A stretch of 64,000 nucleotides of DNA from Collinsella sp. (GCA_019425005.1 JAHYYK010000002.1:1-64000); one strand, 5' to 3'. Numbered from the stretch's first letter, positions 54,267 through 63,899 are shown. Program-made: numbers and translations. Notes: generated by a model from the sequence alone, not told the origin.

Positions 54267-54322
54267 GTTCAACTGTTTGTTTGTAGTTGCAGCCTAAAGC
54301 TGCTTGGTTGGAGGAGTTTCCT

Positions 54323-54664
54323 TTGGCAGTCAAGATTCGCCTTGCTCGTCACGGCGCTAAGAAGCGTCCGTACTACCGTGTCGTCGTTGCCGATTCCCGC
54401 GCCCCGCGTGACGGTCGTATCATCGAGGAGGTTGGCCGCTACAACCCGATGACCGCCCCCAAGACCATCAACCTCGACCTCGAGAAGATCGCCGACTGGC
54501 AGTCCAAGGGCGCTCAGCTCACCGACGCCGTCGCCGCTCTGGTCAAGGCCGCCAACGAGGGCGAGAAGACCGAGACCGTCGTCAAGAAGTCCAAGAAGCA
54601 GCTCGCCAAAGAGGCCGAGGCCGCTAAGGCTGCCGCTGAGGCCGCTGAGGGCGCCGAGGAGTAA
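54323..54664 (+). CDS. rpsP: 30S ribosomal protein S16
   Basis: A 113-residue small-subunit protein: [32 protein letters not shown] is the S16 signature, then [19 protein letters not shown], and a C-terminal extension rich in Lys, Ala and Glu. The TTG at 54323 gives the family N-terminus, with GGAGGAG six bases upstream. It heads rpsP-khpA-rimM-trmD-lepB. Confidence 0.97.
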   Translation: MAVKIRLARHGAKKRPYYRVVVADSRAPRDGRIIEEVGRYNPMTAPKTINLDLEKIADWQSKGAQLTDAVAALVKAANEGEKTETVVKKSKKQLAKEAEAAKAAAEAAEGAEE

Positions 54665-54667
54665 ATC

Positions 54668-54952
54668 GTGCCTGAGGTTGACGCTGCACAGCTCGAGGGT
54701 GAGGCAATGCTCTCAGATCGCATCGCCGATCTCGTCGAATATCTCGTTGTTCAGATCGTCGACGACCCGGATTCCGTGAGCCTTGAGGTCATCGATGGTG
54801 ACGACGCCTCTACGATTGAGGTTTCGGTCGCCGAGGATGACGTCGCTAAGGTCATCGGCCGTCGTGGCCGTACCATCAAGGCCATTCGCACGCTCGCCCG
54901 TGCACTGGCCGCTCGCCTCGACACTGCTGTCGAGGTAGAGGTTCTGGGCTAG
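54668..54952 (+). CDS. khpA: KH-domain RNA-binding protein KhpA
   Basis: A 94-residue protein with one KH domain: AEDDVAKVIGRRGRTIKAIRTLARA carries the GxxG loop (GRRG). In Gram-positives it partners KhpB in post-transcriptional control of cell elongation. The N-terminus LSDRIADLVEYLVVQIVDDP is typical. GTG start three bases after rpsP. The order rpsP-khpA-rimM-trmD is conserved. Confidence 0.94.
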   Translation: MPEVDAAQLEGEAMLSDRIADLVEYLVVQIVDDPDSVSLEVIDGDDASTIEVSVAEDDVAKVIGRRGRTIKAIRTLARALAARLDTAVEVEVLG

Positions 54953-54956
54953 GACT

Positions 54957-55478
54957 TTGAGGTCCCAGTACAAAAACATCGCCCGTGTGGTCAAGCCGCA
55001 CGGAAGGAAGGGGGAGGTCCTCGCGCAGCCGCTGCGGGGGCTTCCTTCTGTATTAGAGCCGGGCATGCGCGTAGCCCTGACGCCGCCGGCGCTCAAGCGC
55101 GACCGCTTTTGCACGGTCGTGTCCGTCACCGATACGGGCGATGGCGATCTGGTCTCGTTTGAGGGTATTGACGACTTGACGGCCGCCGAGGGCATCACGG
55201 GATGCTATGTGCTGGCAAATCGCGACGACTTTGAGCTCGATTCGCTCGACGCCGCCTATACCGACCTGATGGGTCGCGAGGTGGTCGACGAGCGCTTCGG
55301 TTCGCTCGGCACGATCGTCGAGATCATGTCGACGCCCGCTAACGATGTTTGGGTTGTCGAGGGCGATCGGTACGGCGAGGTACTGATTCCCGTGATCGAG
55401 CAGGTTGTGCTCGATCTTTCCGACACAGGAACAATTTCCGTCCACGTTATGGACGGCCTGATCGATATGGACAAGTAG
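54957..55478 (+). CDS. rimM: 16S rRNA processing protein RimM
   Basis: 30S maturation factor. The 173-residue product shows NIARVVKPHGRKGEVLAQPL at the N-terminus (RimM barrel), EGIDDLTAAEGITGCYVLANRDD, and the PRC-barrel part GREVVDERFGSLGTIVEIM, DRYGEVLIPVIEQVV. The TTG start at 54957 lies only four bases after the khpA stop with a poorly spaced TAGGA, so translation probably depends on coupling. Confidence 0.92.
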   Translation: MRSQYKNIARVVKPHGRKGEVLAQPLRGLPSVLEPGMRVALTPPALKRDRFCTVVSVTDTGDGDLVSFEGIDDLTAAEGITGCYVLANRDDFELDSLDAAYTDLMGREVVDERFGSLGTIVEIMSTPANDVWVVEGDRYGEVLIPVIEQVVLDLSDTGTISVHVMDGLIDMDK

Positions 55479-55488
55479 GGAGGACAAC

Positions 55489-56247
55489 ATGCTGATCGAG
55501 ACCCTTTCGGTCTTTCCCGAGATGTTTGAGCCCGTCATGTCCACATCGATCTTGGGCCGCGCCCGCAAGGCCGGCCTTTTTGATTTTAAGGCGTATAACC
55601 TGCGCGACTGGACGCACGACCGCCATCGTACCGTCGATGACGAGCCGTACGGCGGTGGGCAGGGCATGCTCATGAAGGTCGAGCCTATCGCAGAGGCCAT
55701 CGAGGCCATTAGCGCAGAGGGTCCCAAGCCTACTGTGGTGTTCTTTACCCCCTGTGGCGAGCCCTTTACGCAGCATGTGGCCGAGCGCCTGCTCAAAAGT
55801 GAGCGCCTGCTGTTTGTGTGCAGCCGCTACGAGGGCGTCGACGAGCGTGCGTATGCGTATGCCGATGAGCGTCTGTCGATCGGCGACTACGTGCTTACGG
55901 GTGGCGAACTTCCCGCTATGGTCGTTGCCGATGCCGTCGTACGCCTGATTCCCGGCGCCCTGGGCGACGAGATGAGCAACGTCGACGAGTCGTTCTCGAC
56001 CGCCGAGGACGGAGGACTGCTCGAGTACGCGCAGTACACCCGTCCTGCCGAGTTCAACGGCGAGGGCGTGCCGCCGGTGCTTGTGAGCGGCGATCACGCC
56101 AAGGTCGATGCTTGGCGTCGCAAGAATGCCATCGAGCGCACCTGCCGCTGGCGTCCCGACCTGATCGAGACGGCACGGCTTACGCCCCAGGAGCGCGCAT
56201 ACGCGCAGGAGATTCTGGACGCTTCGTATTCGCAGAGCGAGGAGTGA
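55489..56247 (+). CDS. trmD: tRNA (guanine-N1)-methyltransferase TrmD
   Basis: Methylates G37 of tRNAs using SAM. The 252-residue product has the SPOUT knot signatures: VFPEMFEPVMSTSILGRARKAGLF, HRTVDDEPYGGGQGMLMK, SRYEGVDERAYAY and SIGDYVLTGGELPAMVVADAVVRLIPG. GGGAGGA precedes its ATG, 10 bases after rimM. Confidence 0.97.
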   Translation: MLIETLSVFPEMFEPVMSTSILGRARKAGLFDFKAYNLRDWTHDRHRTVDDEPYGGGQGMLMKVEPIAEAIEAISAEGPKPTVVFFTPCGEPFTQHVAERLLKSERLLFVCSRYEGVDERAYAYADERLSIGDYVLTGGELPAMVVADAVVRLIPGALGDEMSNVDESFSTAEDGGLLEYAQYTRPAEFNGEGVPPVLVSGDHAKVDAWRRKNAIERTCRWRPDLIETARLTPQERAYAQEILDASYSQSEE

Positions 56248-56249
56248 GA

Positions 56250-56813
56250 ATGGTTCCATCGCAGCATTCCGCGTTGAGGGGCGCCTTTGAGTGGATCGCG
56301 GTCATCGCAATCGCGCTCGTGGCCTCCTTCCTGATCCGCACCTTTGTGGTCGAGCCCTTTGTGGTGCCCACCGGCTCTATGGAGGACACGATCGAGATCG
56401 GCGATCAGATTCTGGCGCAGAAGGTGAGCCTCGAGCTCGGTCAGCCCGTCAAACAGGGTGATATCGTGGTGTTCCACAACCCTGATGCCACGTCTGAGCA
56501 TGACGTGCTGGTAAAGCGCGTCATCGCCACGGCCGGTCAGACGGTCGACCTTCAGGACGGCAAGGTCGTCGTCGACGGCCAGGCGCTCGATGAGGACTAT
56601 ACGACCGGCATGAGCTGGCCGCTTTCGGTCCAGGCCCCTGGCGCTCAGGTGAGCTATCCCTACACCGTTCCCGACGGGTGCGTGTGGGTGATGGGCGACA
56701 ACCGCGAGAACTCTGCTGACTCCCGCTATTTTGGCCCGGTCGACCGCTCCGACTTGATCGCCGTGGCGCTTGTGCGCTACTGGCCGCTCAACCGTATCGG
56801 CGCTATCGACTAA
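56250..56813 (+). CDS. lepB: signal peptidase I
   Basis: Cleaves secretory signal peptides at the membrane. The 187-residue product has one N-terminal span (about 14-32, IAVIAIALVASFLI), then PFVVPTGSMEDTI with catalytic Ser43, VLVKRVIATAGQ with Lys89, and VWVMGDNRENSADSRYFGPV. Short, as in Gram-positive enzymes. ATG 56250 was chosen because GAGGAG lies just upstream, inside the end of trmD. Confidence 0.95.
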   Translation: MVPSQHSALRGAFEWIAVIAIALVASFLIRTFVVEPFVVPTGSMEDTIEIGDQILAQKVSLELGQPVKQGDIVVFHNPDATSEHDVLVKRVIATAGQTVDLQDGKVVVDGQALDEDYTTGMSWPLSVQAPGAQVSYPYTVPDGCVWVMGDNRENSADSRYFGPVDRSDLIAVALVRYWPLNRIGAID

Positions 56814-56872
56814 AAACCGCTATAGTACAGTACCTAACCGTGTAATCGTTTCGACGAGGGGATATTAGAGGC

Positions 56873-57784
56873 ATGAACGCTTCATCGCTTTCCTTCCAAG
56901 ACATCATCCTGCGCCTCCAGCAGTACTGGGGCGAGCAGGGCTGCGTCATTATGCAGCCCTATGACTCCGAGGTCGGTGCCGGTACCTTCCACACCGCGAC
57001 TACGCTGCGCTCGCTCGGTCCCGCCGAGTGGCGCACCTGCTATGCGCAGCCCTGCCGCCGTCCCGCCGACGGCCGCTACGGCGAGAACCCCAACCGCATG
57101 CAGCACTACTATCAGTTCCAGGTGCTCATCAAGCCCTCGCCGGTCAACGCCCAGGAGCTCTACTTGGGTTCGCTGGCCGCCATTGGCCTGGACCCCAACG
57201 ACCATGACGTCCGCTTTGTCGAGGATGACTGGGAGAGCCCGACCCTGGGCGCCTGGGGCCTTGGCTGGGAGGTCTGGCTCAACGGCATGGAGGTCACGCA
57301 GTTTACGTACTTCCAGCAGGTGGGCGGTATCGAGGTCGACCCCGTGCCCGTCGAGATCACCTATGGCCTGGAGCGTATCGCCATGTATGCCCAGGGTGTC
57401 AACTCCGTCTACGATCTGGTGTGGAGCTACCTGCCCGATGGCACGCCTATGACCTACGGCGACGTGTTCCTCGAGAACGAGCGCGAGTTCAGTGCCTATA
57501 ACTTTGAGGTCGCCAACGTCGAGATGATGCGTCAGAAGTTTGACGACTATGAGGCCGAGTGCCATTCCTGCCTGGAGCGCAAGCTGCCGCTGCCGGCGTA
57601 CGACTGTGTCATGAAGTGCAGCCACGCTTTCAATCTGCTCGATGCCCGTGGCGCGCTGTCCGCGGTCGAGCGTGCCAACTACATCCTGCGCGTCCGCGCC
57701 GTCGCCAAGGCGTGCTGCGAGGCCTACATGGCCGAGGTCGCCGGAGTCAACGAGAATGCCGACCAGGAAGGCGAGGTGGCGTAA
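56873..57784 (+). CDS. glyQ: glycyl-tRNA synthetase alpha subunit
   Basis: Catalytic subunit of the bacterial tetrameric GlyRS. The 303-residue product shows [77 protein letters not shown] and [11 protein letters not shown]. glyS follows after three bases. No T-box leader fits in the 59-base gap to lepB; a TATAGT box lies at 56821-56826. Confidence 0.98.
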   Translation: MNASSLSFQDIILRLQQYWGEQGCVIMQPYDSEVGAGTFHTATTLRSLGPAEWRTCYAQPCRRPADGRYGENPNRMQHYYQFQVLIKPSPVNAQELYLGSLAAIGLDPNDHDVRFVEDDWESPTLGAWGLGWEVWLNGMEVTQFTYFQQVGGIEVDPVPVEITYGLERIAMYAQGVNSVYDLVWSYLPDGTPMTYGDVFLENEREFSAYNFEVANVEMMRQKFDDYEAECHSCLERKLPLPAYDCVMKCSHAFNLLDARGALSAVERANYILRVRAVAKACCEAYMAEVAGVNENADQEGEVA

Positions 57785-57787
57785 GCC

Positions 57788-59884
57788 ATGGCAGACGCTA
57801 AGGATTTCCTGTTTGAGATCGGTACGGAGGAAATGCCCTCTGCACCGCTGAACAATGCCGTCAAGCAGCTTGGCACCATGATCGCCAAGGGTCTCGACGA
57901 GGCCGGTCTGGCCCACGGCGAGGTCCGCGTGATCTCGAGTCCGCGTCGCCTGGCTGCACTCGTGGCTAACGTCGCCACCGCGACCGATGAGGTTCACGAG
58001 GTCAAGCGTGGCCCCGCGGCCAACATTGCCTTCGACGCTGACGGTAACGCCACCAAGGCCGCCCAGGGCTTTGCCCGCAAGTGCGGTGTGGCTGCCGAGG
58101 ACCTGGTCCGTCGCGAGGACACTGACGGTCGCGAGTATGTGTTCGCCGAGAAGAACATTCCCTCCGCACCGGCTACGCCGATTCTGACCGCTCTGTGCGA
58201 GAAGACCATCGCCGGCCTTCAGTGGCCCAACTACCGCTCTCAGCGCTGGGGTCACGAGCATGCGACCTTTGTTCGTCCGGTCCGCTGGATCTGCTGCCTT
58301 TTGGGCGAGGATGTTGTGCCCGTGTCGTTTGCCGACGTGACGAGCGGCAACACCACGCGTGGTCATCGCGTACTTGGCCCTGGCGACCATGTGGTTGCCA
58401 GCCCCGCCGTCTACGAGCAGGTGCTCGAGGACGCCGGCGTGCTTTCCGCCGAGCGTCGTCGTGAGGCCATCCTCGCCGGTATCGCCGAGGTCGAGGCTGC
58501 CCGTCCCGTCTGCCATGTCGATACGCCCAAGAAGGTCTTTGAGGAGGTCATCAACCTCTGCGAGTGGCCGACGGTGCTCGTCGGTACCTTCGATGAGGAG
58601 TTTCTCAAGGTCCCGCACGAGATCATCTGCGAGTCCATGCTCACCAACCAGCGCTACTTCCCGATCTATGACGGCGAGGGCAAGCTCACGCGTGAGTTCG
58701 TGGTCGTTTCCAACAGCAAGCCCGAGAACGCCGAGCGCGTGATCGACGGCAACGAGCGCGTCGTGCGCGCCCGTCTGGACGACGCCAAGTTCTTCTACGA
58801 GGAGGACCTGAAGATTTCCCTCGACGAGTTCCGTGAGCGTCTGGCCAAGGTCGCCTTCCAGGAGAAGCTCGGTAGCGTGCTCGCCAAGTCCGAGCGCATC
58901 GAGCAGCTCGCGCTCGCTATCGCCCGCGAGGCTCATCTGGGCGCCCACCTTGCCGCCGATGCCGCTCGCGCCGCGCACCTGTGCAAGGCCGACCTGGTGT
59001 CTAACGCCGTCGTCGAGTTCACGAGCCAGCAGGGCGTGATGGGCGGTTATTACGCGACTGCGATGGGGGAGAACGACGAGGTCGCCCACGCCATTCGCGA
59101 TCACTATCGTCCCCGCTTTGCCGGTGACGAGCTGCCCGAGGGCACCGCTGGCTGCATCGTGGCCTGCGCCGACAAGCTCGATACCATCGCCGGTATCTTT
59201 GCCATCGGCGAGCCCCCGACTGGCTCTTCGGACCCCTACGCGTTGCGTCGTGCCGCTATCGGCATCATCAACATCCTGCGTGACCGCCTGCCGATCGACC
59301 CCACGTCGCTCATCGACTTCGCCCTCGAGCTCTATAGCGAGCAGGGCATTGAGTTCGACGCCGCCGAGGTCGCCCAGCAGGTTCGTGACTTCTTCCATGG
59401 CCGCCTGGTGAGCATGGCCCGCGACGAAAAGATCCCGGCCGATACCGTTGCCGCCGTCTCTGCGGTGCACATCATCGCCCCGTCCGTCTTCTTCGCCCGC
59501 TGCGCCGCCCTCGACGAGGCCCGCAAGAACGACGCCGAGACGTTCGACAACCTTGCGACCGCCTATGCTCGCGCTGCGCATATCTCCAAGCCCGAGCTGG
59601 GCGTGGAGTACGACCGCAGCTTGATGGGCGAGGTCGAGCTCGCGCTTGCCGATGCCTCCGAGGCTGCTCAGACCGCTGTAGATGCCGCCCTCGCTGCCGA
59701 GGATTACCCGGCCGCATTTGCTGCCCTCGCCGCCCTGCGCGCGCCCATCGACCGTTTCTTCGACGAGGTTATGGTCATGGACAAGGACGAGCAGCTCCGC
59801 GATAATCGCCTTAAGCTGCTCAACCGCTTCGAGGCCGTTTTCTCCGGCATCGCCAACATCGGTGAGCTTGCCCGCAAAAAGTAA
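57788..59884 (+). CDS. glyS: glycyl-tRNA synthetase beta subunit
   Basis: tRNA-recognition subunit of GlyRS. The 698-residue product starts DFLFEIGTEEMPSAPLNNAVKQL and has RRLAALVANVA, KRGPAANIAFD, RWICCLLGEDVVPV, FVVVSNSKPEN, VRARLDDAKFFYEEDLK, and an anticodon-binding-like C-terminal helical region ending DEQLRDNRLKLLNRFEAVF. Usual length. Confidence 0.97.
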   Translation: MADAKDFLFEIGTEEMPSAPLNNAVKQLGTMIAKGLDEAGLAHGEVRVISSPRRLAALVANVATATDEVHEVKRGPAANIAFDADGNATKAAQGFARKCGVAAEDLVRREDTDGREYVFAEKNIPSAPATPILTALCEKTIAGLQWPNYRSQRWGHEHATFVRPVRWICCLLGEDVVPVSFADVTSGNTTRGHRVLGPGDHVVASPAVYEQVLEDAGVLSAERRREAILAGIAEVEAARPVCHVDTPKKVFEEVINLCEWPTVLVGTFDEEFLKVPHEIICESMLTNQRYFPIYDGEGKLTREFVVVSNSKPENAERVIDGNERVVRARLDDAKFFYEEDLKISLDEFRERLAKVAFQEKLGSVLAKSERIEQLALAIAREAHLGAHLAADAARAAHLCKADLVSNAVVEFTSQQGVMGGYYATAMGENDEVAHAIRDHYRPRFAGDELPEGTAGCIVACADKLDTIAGIFAIGEPPTGSSDPYALRRAAIGIINILRDRLPIDPTSLIDFALELYSEQGIEFDAAEVAQQVRDFFHGRLVSMARDEKIPADTVAAVSAVHIIAPSVFFARCAALDEARKNDAETFDNLATAYARAAHISKPELGVEYDRSLMGEVELALADASEAAQTAVDAALAAEDYPAAFAALAALRAPIDRFFDEVMVMDKDEQLRDNRLKLLNRFEAVFSGIANIGELARKK

Positions 59885-59918
59885 GCCAGCCTGCGCATAA
59901 GCGCAAAAGGAGCCCCGC

Positions 59919-60785
59919 ATGGATTGCCCGGTCACCGCTCGTCCCACCGTTATCGTTATCTCCGACTCGCTCGGCGATACCGCTTGTGAGGTGGTGCTTG
60001 CGGCGTCCGGGCAATTTGATGAAGGGGCTTTTCATCTCTTGCGCCTGCCCAAGGTGAACTCTGTGGAGCAGGTTAAATCGTTTGTGGGCCCGCGTGTCGA
60101 TGCAGACCATCGCGATATTGCCGTGTTCCATACCATTGTCGATCCGGCGCTTCGCGCCCGCGTGCTCGATTACCTGGGTATGCTGCATATCCGCTCGGTC
60201 GACCTGATCGGCCCGACGCTCGCCGTGCTGTCGTCGCTCATTGGCGTGCCGCCCAAGGGCGTCGCGGGCGTGATTCACAAAACCGATGACCGCTATTTCC
60301 ATCGTATCGAGGCCATGGAGTATTTTGTTGAGCACGATGACGGGCGCGGCTGCGACGATCTGTCGGGTGCCGATATCGTGCTGCTGGGCGTATCGCGCAC
60401 GTCCAAGACGCCGCTGTCGATGTTTTTGGCCTTTCAAGGTTACAAGGTTGCCAATGTTCCGTTGGCCCATGGCATGGAGCCACCGAAGTCGATTTACGAG
60501 GTTGACCCGATGCGCCTGTTCGGCTTAATTTCGACCGTCGACGTTATTTCCGGGATTCGCGATAGCCGCTTGGGCGATGACTACGCCCGTGCCGTCGCCG
60601 GCTCCTATGCTGAGCCCGAGAGCGTACGCAGCGAGCTTGAGGAAGCTCGTGCCCTCATGAAGCGCCTGGGCTGCTTTGTGGTGCGTACCGACGGCAAAGC
60701 CATCGAGGAGAGCGCCTCCGAGATCATCAGCCACTTGGAGGAAATCCAAGAAGCCCGTGCCCGCCGCGCCGCCCGCCGCGCCTAA
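59919..60785 (+). CDS. pyruvate, phosphate dikinase regulatory protein (bifunctional kinase/phosphorylase)
   Basis: DUF299-family enzyme that inactivates PPDK by ADP-dependent Thr phosphorylation and reactivates it by phosphorolysis. The 288-residue product shows VIVISDSLGDTACEVVLAA at the N-terminus, VFHTIVDPALR, GVIHKTDDRYFHRIEAMEYFVEHDDG, and the P-loop-like LGVSRTSKTPLSMFLA. AAAAGGAG precedes its ATG. The target ppdK is the next gene, 250 bases on, which favours PPDK over PEP synthase as substrate. It follows glyS by 34 bases. Confidence 0.95.
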   Translation: MDCPVTARPTVIVISDSLGDTACEVVLAASGQFDEGAFHLLRLPKVNSVEQVKSFVGPRVDADHRDIAVFHTIVDPALRARVLDYLGMLHIRSVDLIGPTLAVLSSLIGVPPKGVAGVIHKTDDRYFHRIEAMEYFVEHDDGRGCDDLSGADIVLLGVSRTSKTPLSMFLAFQGYKVANVPLAHGMEPPKSIYEVDPMRLFGLISTVDVISGIRDSRLGDDYARAVAGSYAEPESVRSELEEARALMKRLGCFVVRTDGKAIEESASEIISHLEEIQEARARRAARRA

Positions 60786-60865
60786 TAGTAGCATCATTTT
60801 GATAAAGCGATTTAGCAAAAACATCGCATCTGACCTGCTTTTTTATTGTAGTGGTATCTTCATAA

Positions 60866-60927
60866 GGTAACCAACTTTACCTACCGTTTACCGCCAGTTT
60901 TAGCACGTTTACCAAACCGCGTATCCT
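60866..60927 (+). promoter_or_regulatory. candidate ppdK promoter with phased TTTACC repeats
   Basis: TTTACC occurs at 60876-60881, 60887-60892 and 60908-60913 (11 and 21 bases apart, about one and two helical turns), with inverted GGTAA at 60866-60870 forming AGGTAA/TTACCT. A possible promoter TTTAGC (60899-60904), 17 bases, TATCCT (60922-60927) overlaps the third copy. A second -10 candidate is TATAGT at 60955-60960. An operator array is inference. Confidence 0.35.
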
Positions 60928-61035
60928 CTGCTCAAGCCCGTTCAAATCCGGCCGTATAGTTCCCTCACGGCCCGCATCCGGCGGGTCGATTCGTTACCAC
61001 GGTCGTGCGCGTAAGCGCATGGAAGGGGAAGTATC

Positions 61036-63786
61036 GTGAGCGATTGCAAGAGGGTTTACCGTTTTGGAACCGACGCCCAGGGCACCTGTGTCACTGAGGG
61101 CGACAAGTCCATGAACTTCGTGCTTGGCGGCAAGGGCGCAAACCTTGCCGAGATGAGCCGCATCGGCCTGCCGGTTCCCGGTGGCTTTACCATTACCTGC
61201 CAGACCTGTGTCGAGTACTCCGGTGCCGGCAACGTCTGGCCCGAAGGCGCACTCGATGAGATCGTTGCCGCCGAGGCGGACCTCGAGGCCCGTTGCGGCA
61301 AGAAACTCGGCGATGCCTCCGATCCGCTGCTCGTGTCGGTTCGCTCGGGCGCTCCGTTCTCCATGCCCGGCATGATGGACACGGTCCTCAACCTGGGCCT
61401 CAACGACGATTCCGTCCAGGGTCTTATCGCGCAGACGCAGAACCCGCGCTTTGCCTGGGACAGCTACCGTCGCTTTATCCAGATGTTCTCCAACGTCGTC
61501 ATGGGTGTCGATGCCGACTTGTTCGAGAATGCCCTGACCCAGGCCCGCCTGGTCGCCGGCGTTCGCGTCGATTCCGATCTTTCGGCCGAGGACCTGCAGG
61601 AGCTCGTCGAGACCTTTAAGGGCATCTTCTCCGAGAACGTCGAGGCGACCCTGTATCCCGAGCTCGAGGTCGCCGACGGTAAGCCCGTTTTCCCGCACGA
61701 TCCGGAGCTCCAGCTGCGCCTTGCCATCCAGGCCGTCTTTGGCAGCTGGATGAACGAGCGCGCCTGCATCTACCGCAAGCAGCACGGCATTTCCGACGAG
61801 CTCGGCACCGCCGTCAACGTCCAGGCCATGGCCTTTGGCAACAAGGGCGAGACCTCTGCGACCGGCGTCGCCTTTACGCGCAACCCGGCCGACGGCACCA
61901 AGGAGTTCTATGGCGACTTTTTGGTGAATGCCCAGGGCGAGGACGTCGTCGCCGGCATCCGAAACACCGAGCCCATCGCCGACCTCAAGACCACCTCGGG
62001 CCTCGAGTCCGCAGGCGAGGAGCTCGAGCGCGTGTTCCTGACGCTCGAGGATCATTACCGCGATATGTGCGATATCGAGTTTACCATCGAGCAGGGCAAG
62101 CTCTGGATGCTCCAGACCCGCGTGGGCAAGCGCACCGCCACTGCCGCCCTGCGCATTGCTATCGAAATGGTCGAGGAGGGCCTCATCACCCGCGAGGAGG
62201 CTGTGAGCCGCATCGATCCCGCGCAGCTCGACCAGCTCCTGCACCCGCAGTTCGACGCCTCCAAGAAGTACGAGGCCCTGGCCAGCGGCCTTAACGCCAG
62301 CCCTGGTGCCGCCGTGGGCGAGGTCGTGTTCTCGAGTGATGACGCCGTCGCGCGCGCCAACGAGGGCCACAAGGTCATTCTGGTCCGCTGGGAGACCAAC
62401 CCCGACGACCTGAAGGGCATGGTCGCCGCCGAGGGCATCCTGACCAGCCACGGTGGCAAGACGAGCCATGCCGCCGTTATCGCCCGCGGCATGGGTACGC
62501 CCTGCGTTTGCGGCGTTGAGCGCTTCCACATTGACGCGGCAGAGAAGGTCGTGCGCATCGAGGGCAGCGACCGCGTGCTGCGCGAGGGCGATGTCATCTC
62601 CATCGACGGCACCCAGGGTATCGTCGTCGACGGCGCGGTCGACCTGGTCTCTGCAGAGCTCACCGGCGACCTGGACACCATCCTGTCTTGGGCCGATGAG
62701 ATCCGTTTGGACGAGACCGACGGTCACGCCAACCACGTGCGCGTCAACGCCGACAACCCCGAGGATGCTGCGCTCGCGCTCGAGTTTGGCGCCGAGGCCA
62801 TCGGTCTGTGCCGCACCGAGCACATGTTCCTGGGCGACCGCAAGAACATCATCCAGAGCTTTATCCTGTCTGACGATGAGGCCGTGAAGCAGCAGGCCCT
62901 GGCCGACTTGCTCAAGGTTCAGACCGAGGACTTCCTGGCGATGTTCAAGACCATGTCCGGTCGCGATGTGGTCGTCCGCCTGCTCGATCCGCCGCTTCAT
63001 GAGTTCCTGGATAATCCTCGCGAGCTCGAGGTCGCCATCACCAAGAAGGAGGCCGCCGGCGCTCCCGAGGAGGAGCTCACTGCCCTGCGCGCCCGCCTGC
63101 GTCGCATTGACGGCATGGTCGAGTCCAACCCCATGCTGGGCTTGCGCGGCGTGCGCCTGTCCGTCGTCTTTGGCGATCTGCCGCTCATGCAGGTTCGCGC
63201 CGTCGCCACGGCCGCCGCCCGCCTTATCAAGGAGGGTGTCGACCCGCGCCCCGAGATCATGGTTCCGCTCGTTTCCATCACGGCCGAGCATGTCCAGACC
63301 CGCGAGGTTATCGAGCGCGTGATCGCCGAGGTTTCCGCCGAGGAAGGCGTCGAGCTCAATATTCCCGTGGGCACGATGCTCGAGCTGCCGCGTGCCTGCA
63401 TGGTCGCTGACGAGATCGCCCATCATGCCGACTTCTTCTGCTTTGGCACCAACGACCTCACCCAGACGACCTTTGGCTTCTCGCGCGATGACGCTGAGGC
63501 CAAGTTCATCCCGCTGTACCTGCACAAGAAGATCCTGAAGGACAATCCCTTCGAGACCATCGACGCGGCGGTGCTGGAGCTCGTGCGCTTGGCCGTCGAG
63601 AAGGGCCGCGCCACCAATCCCGACATGCACTTTGGCGTGTGCGGCGAGCACGGCGGCGACCCCAAGTCCATCAAGGGCCTGTTTAACGTGGCCGACGTGG
63701 ACTACGTGTCCTGCTCGCCCTATCGCGTGCCCCTCGCGCGCCTGGCTGCCGCTCAGGCCAAGCTCGAGGCCAAGCGTTCCGCCTAG
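61036..63786 (+). CDS. ppdK: pyruvate, phosphate dikinase
   Basis: Interconverts pyruvate + ATP + Pi and PEP + AMP + PPi; links glycolysis and PEP supply, including PEP for the aro operon. The 916-residue product has the N-terminal nucleotide-binding domain (LGGKGANLAEMSRIGLPVPGG, SVRSGAPFSMPGMMDTVLNLG), the phosphohistidine domain with GGKTSHAAVIARGMG (His478 catalytic, Thr476 the expected regulatory site), and the PEP/pyruvate TIM barrel with GLCRTEHMF, NPMLGLRGVRL, FGTNDLTQTTFGFSRDD and FGVCGEHGGDP with Cys869. The GTG start follows AAGGGGAAG. The GGMTSH of most homologues reads GGKTSH here. Confidence 0.97.
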   Translation: MSDCKRVYRFGTDAQGTCVTEGDKSMNFVLGGKGANLAEMSRIGLPVPGGFTITCQTCVEYSGAGNVWPEGALDEIVAAEADLEARCGKKLGDASDPLLVSVRSGAPFSMPGMMDTVLNLGLNDDSVQGLIAQTQNPRFAWDSYRRFIQMFSNVVMGVDADLFENALTQARLVAGVRVDSDLSAEDLQELVETFKGIFSENVEATLYPELEVADGKPVFPHDPELQLRLAIQAVFGSWMNERACIYRKQHGISDELGTAVNVQAMAFGNKGETSATGVAFTRNPADGTKEFYGDFLVNAQGEDVVAGIRNTEPIADLKTTSGLESAGEELERVFLTLEDHYRDMCDIEFTIEQGKLWMLQTRVGKRTATAALRIAIEMVEEGLITREEAVSRIDPAQLDQLLHPQFDASKKYEALASGLNASPGAAVGEVVFSSDDAVARANEGHKVILVRWETNPDDLKGMVAAEGILTSHGGKTSHAAVIARGMGTPCVCGVERFHIDAAEKVVRIEGSDRVLREGDVISIDGTQGIVVDGAVDLVSAELTGDLDTILSWADEIRLDETDGHANHVRVNADNPEDAALALEFGAEAIGLCRTEHMFLGDRKNIIQSFILSDDEAVKQQALADLLKVQTEDFLAMFKTMSGRDVVVRLLDPPLHEFLDNPRELEVAITKKEAAGAPEEELTALRARLRRIDGMVESNPMLGLRGVRLSVVFGDLPLMQVRAVATAAARLIKEGVDPRPEIMVPLVSITAEHVQTREVIERVIAEVSAEEGVELNIPVGTMLELPRACMVADEIAHHADFFCFGTNDLTQTTFGFSRDDAEAKFIPLYLHKKILKDNPFETIDAAVLELVRLAVEKGRATNPDMHFGVCGEHGGDPKSIKGLFNVADVDYVSCSPYRVPLARLAAAQAKLEAKRSA

Positions 63787-63825
63787 CGTTTAGCGTTTAG
63801 ACGCCTAGCGTAGTCCCCCTTCATG

Positions 63826-63853
63826 CCGCCCGTCTCATTCGTGAGACGGGCGG
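63826..63853 (+). terminator. terminator after ppdK
   Basis: CCGCCCGTCTCA (63826-63837) and TGAGACGGGCGG (63842-63853) form a perfect 12-bp stem capped by a TTCG tetraloop. The following TTATCATG is only weakly T-rich. Confidence 0.72.
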
Positions 63854-63899
63854 TTATCATGTGCGGGTTTTGTCTTTTTGTCTGCGTAAAAAATTGTTC

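Noticed and set aside
54122..54300. LexA box upstream of dinB
   Set aside because: No convincing CGAAC-N4-GTTCG-like palindrome was found, only a TATACT box on the minus strand.
56814..56872. T-box riboswitch before glyQ
   Set aside because: The gap is only 59 bases, too short for a T-box leader, and no specifier or T-box sequence is visible.
56882..59947. 1021-codon minus-strand open frame opposite glyQ-glyS
   Set aside because: Shadow of the two highly conserved synthetase genes; composition (Gly/Val/Leu/His-rich) is typical of antisense frames in GC-rich DNA.
60994..63651. 885-codon minus-strand open frame opposite ppdK
   Set aside because: Same antisense effect; ppdK is unmistakable on the plus strand.
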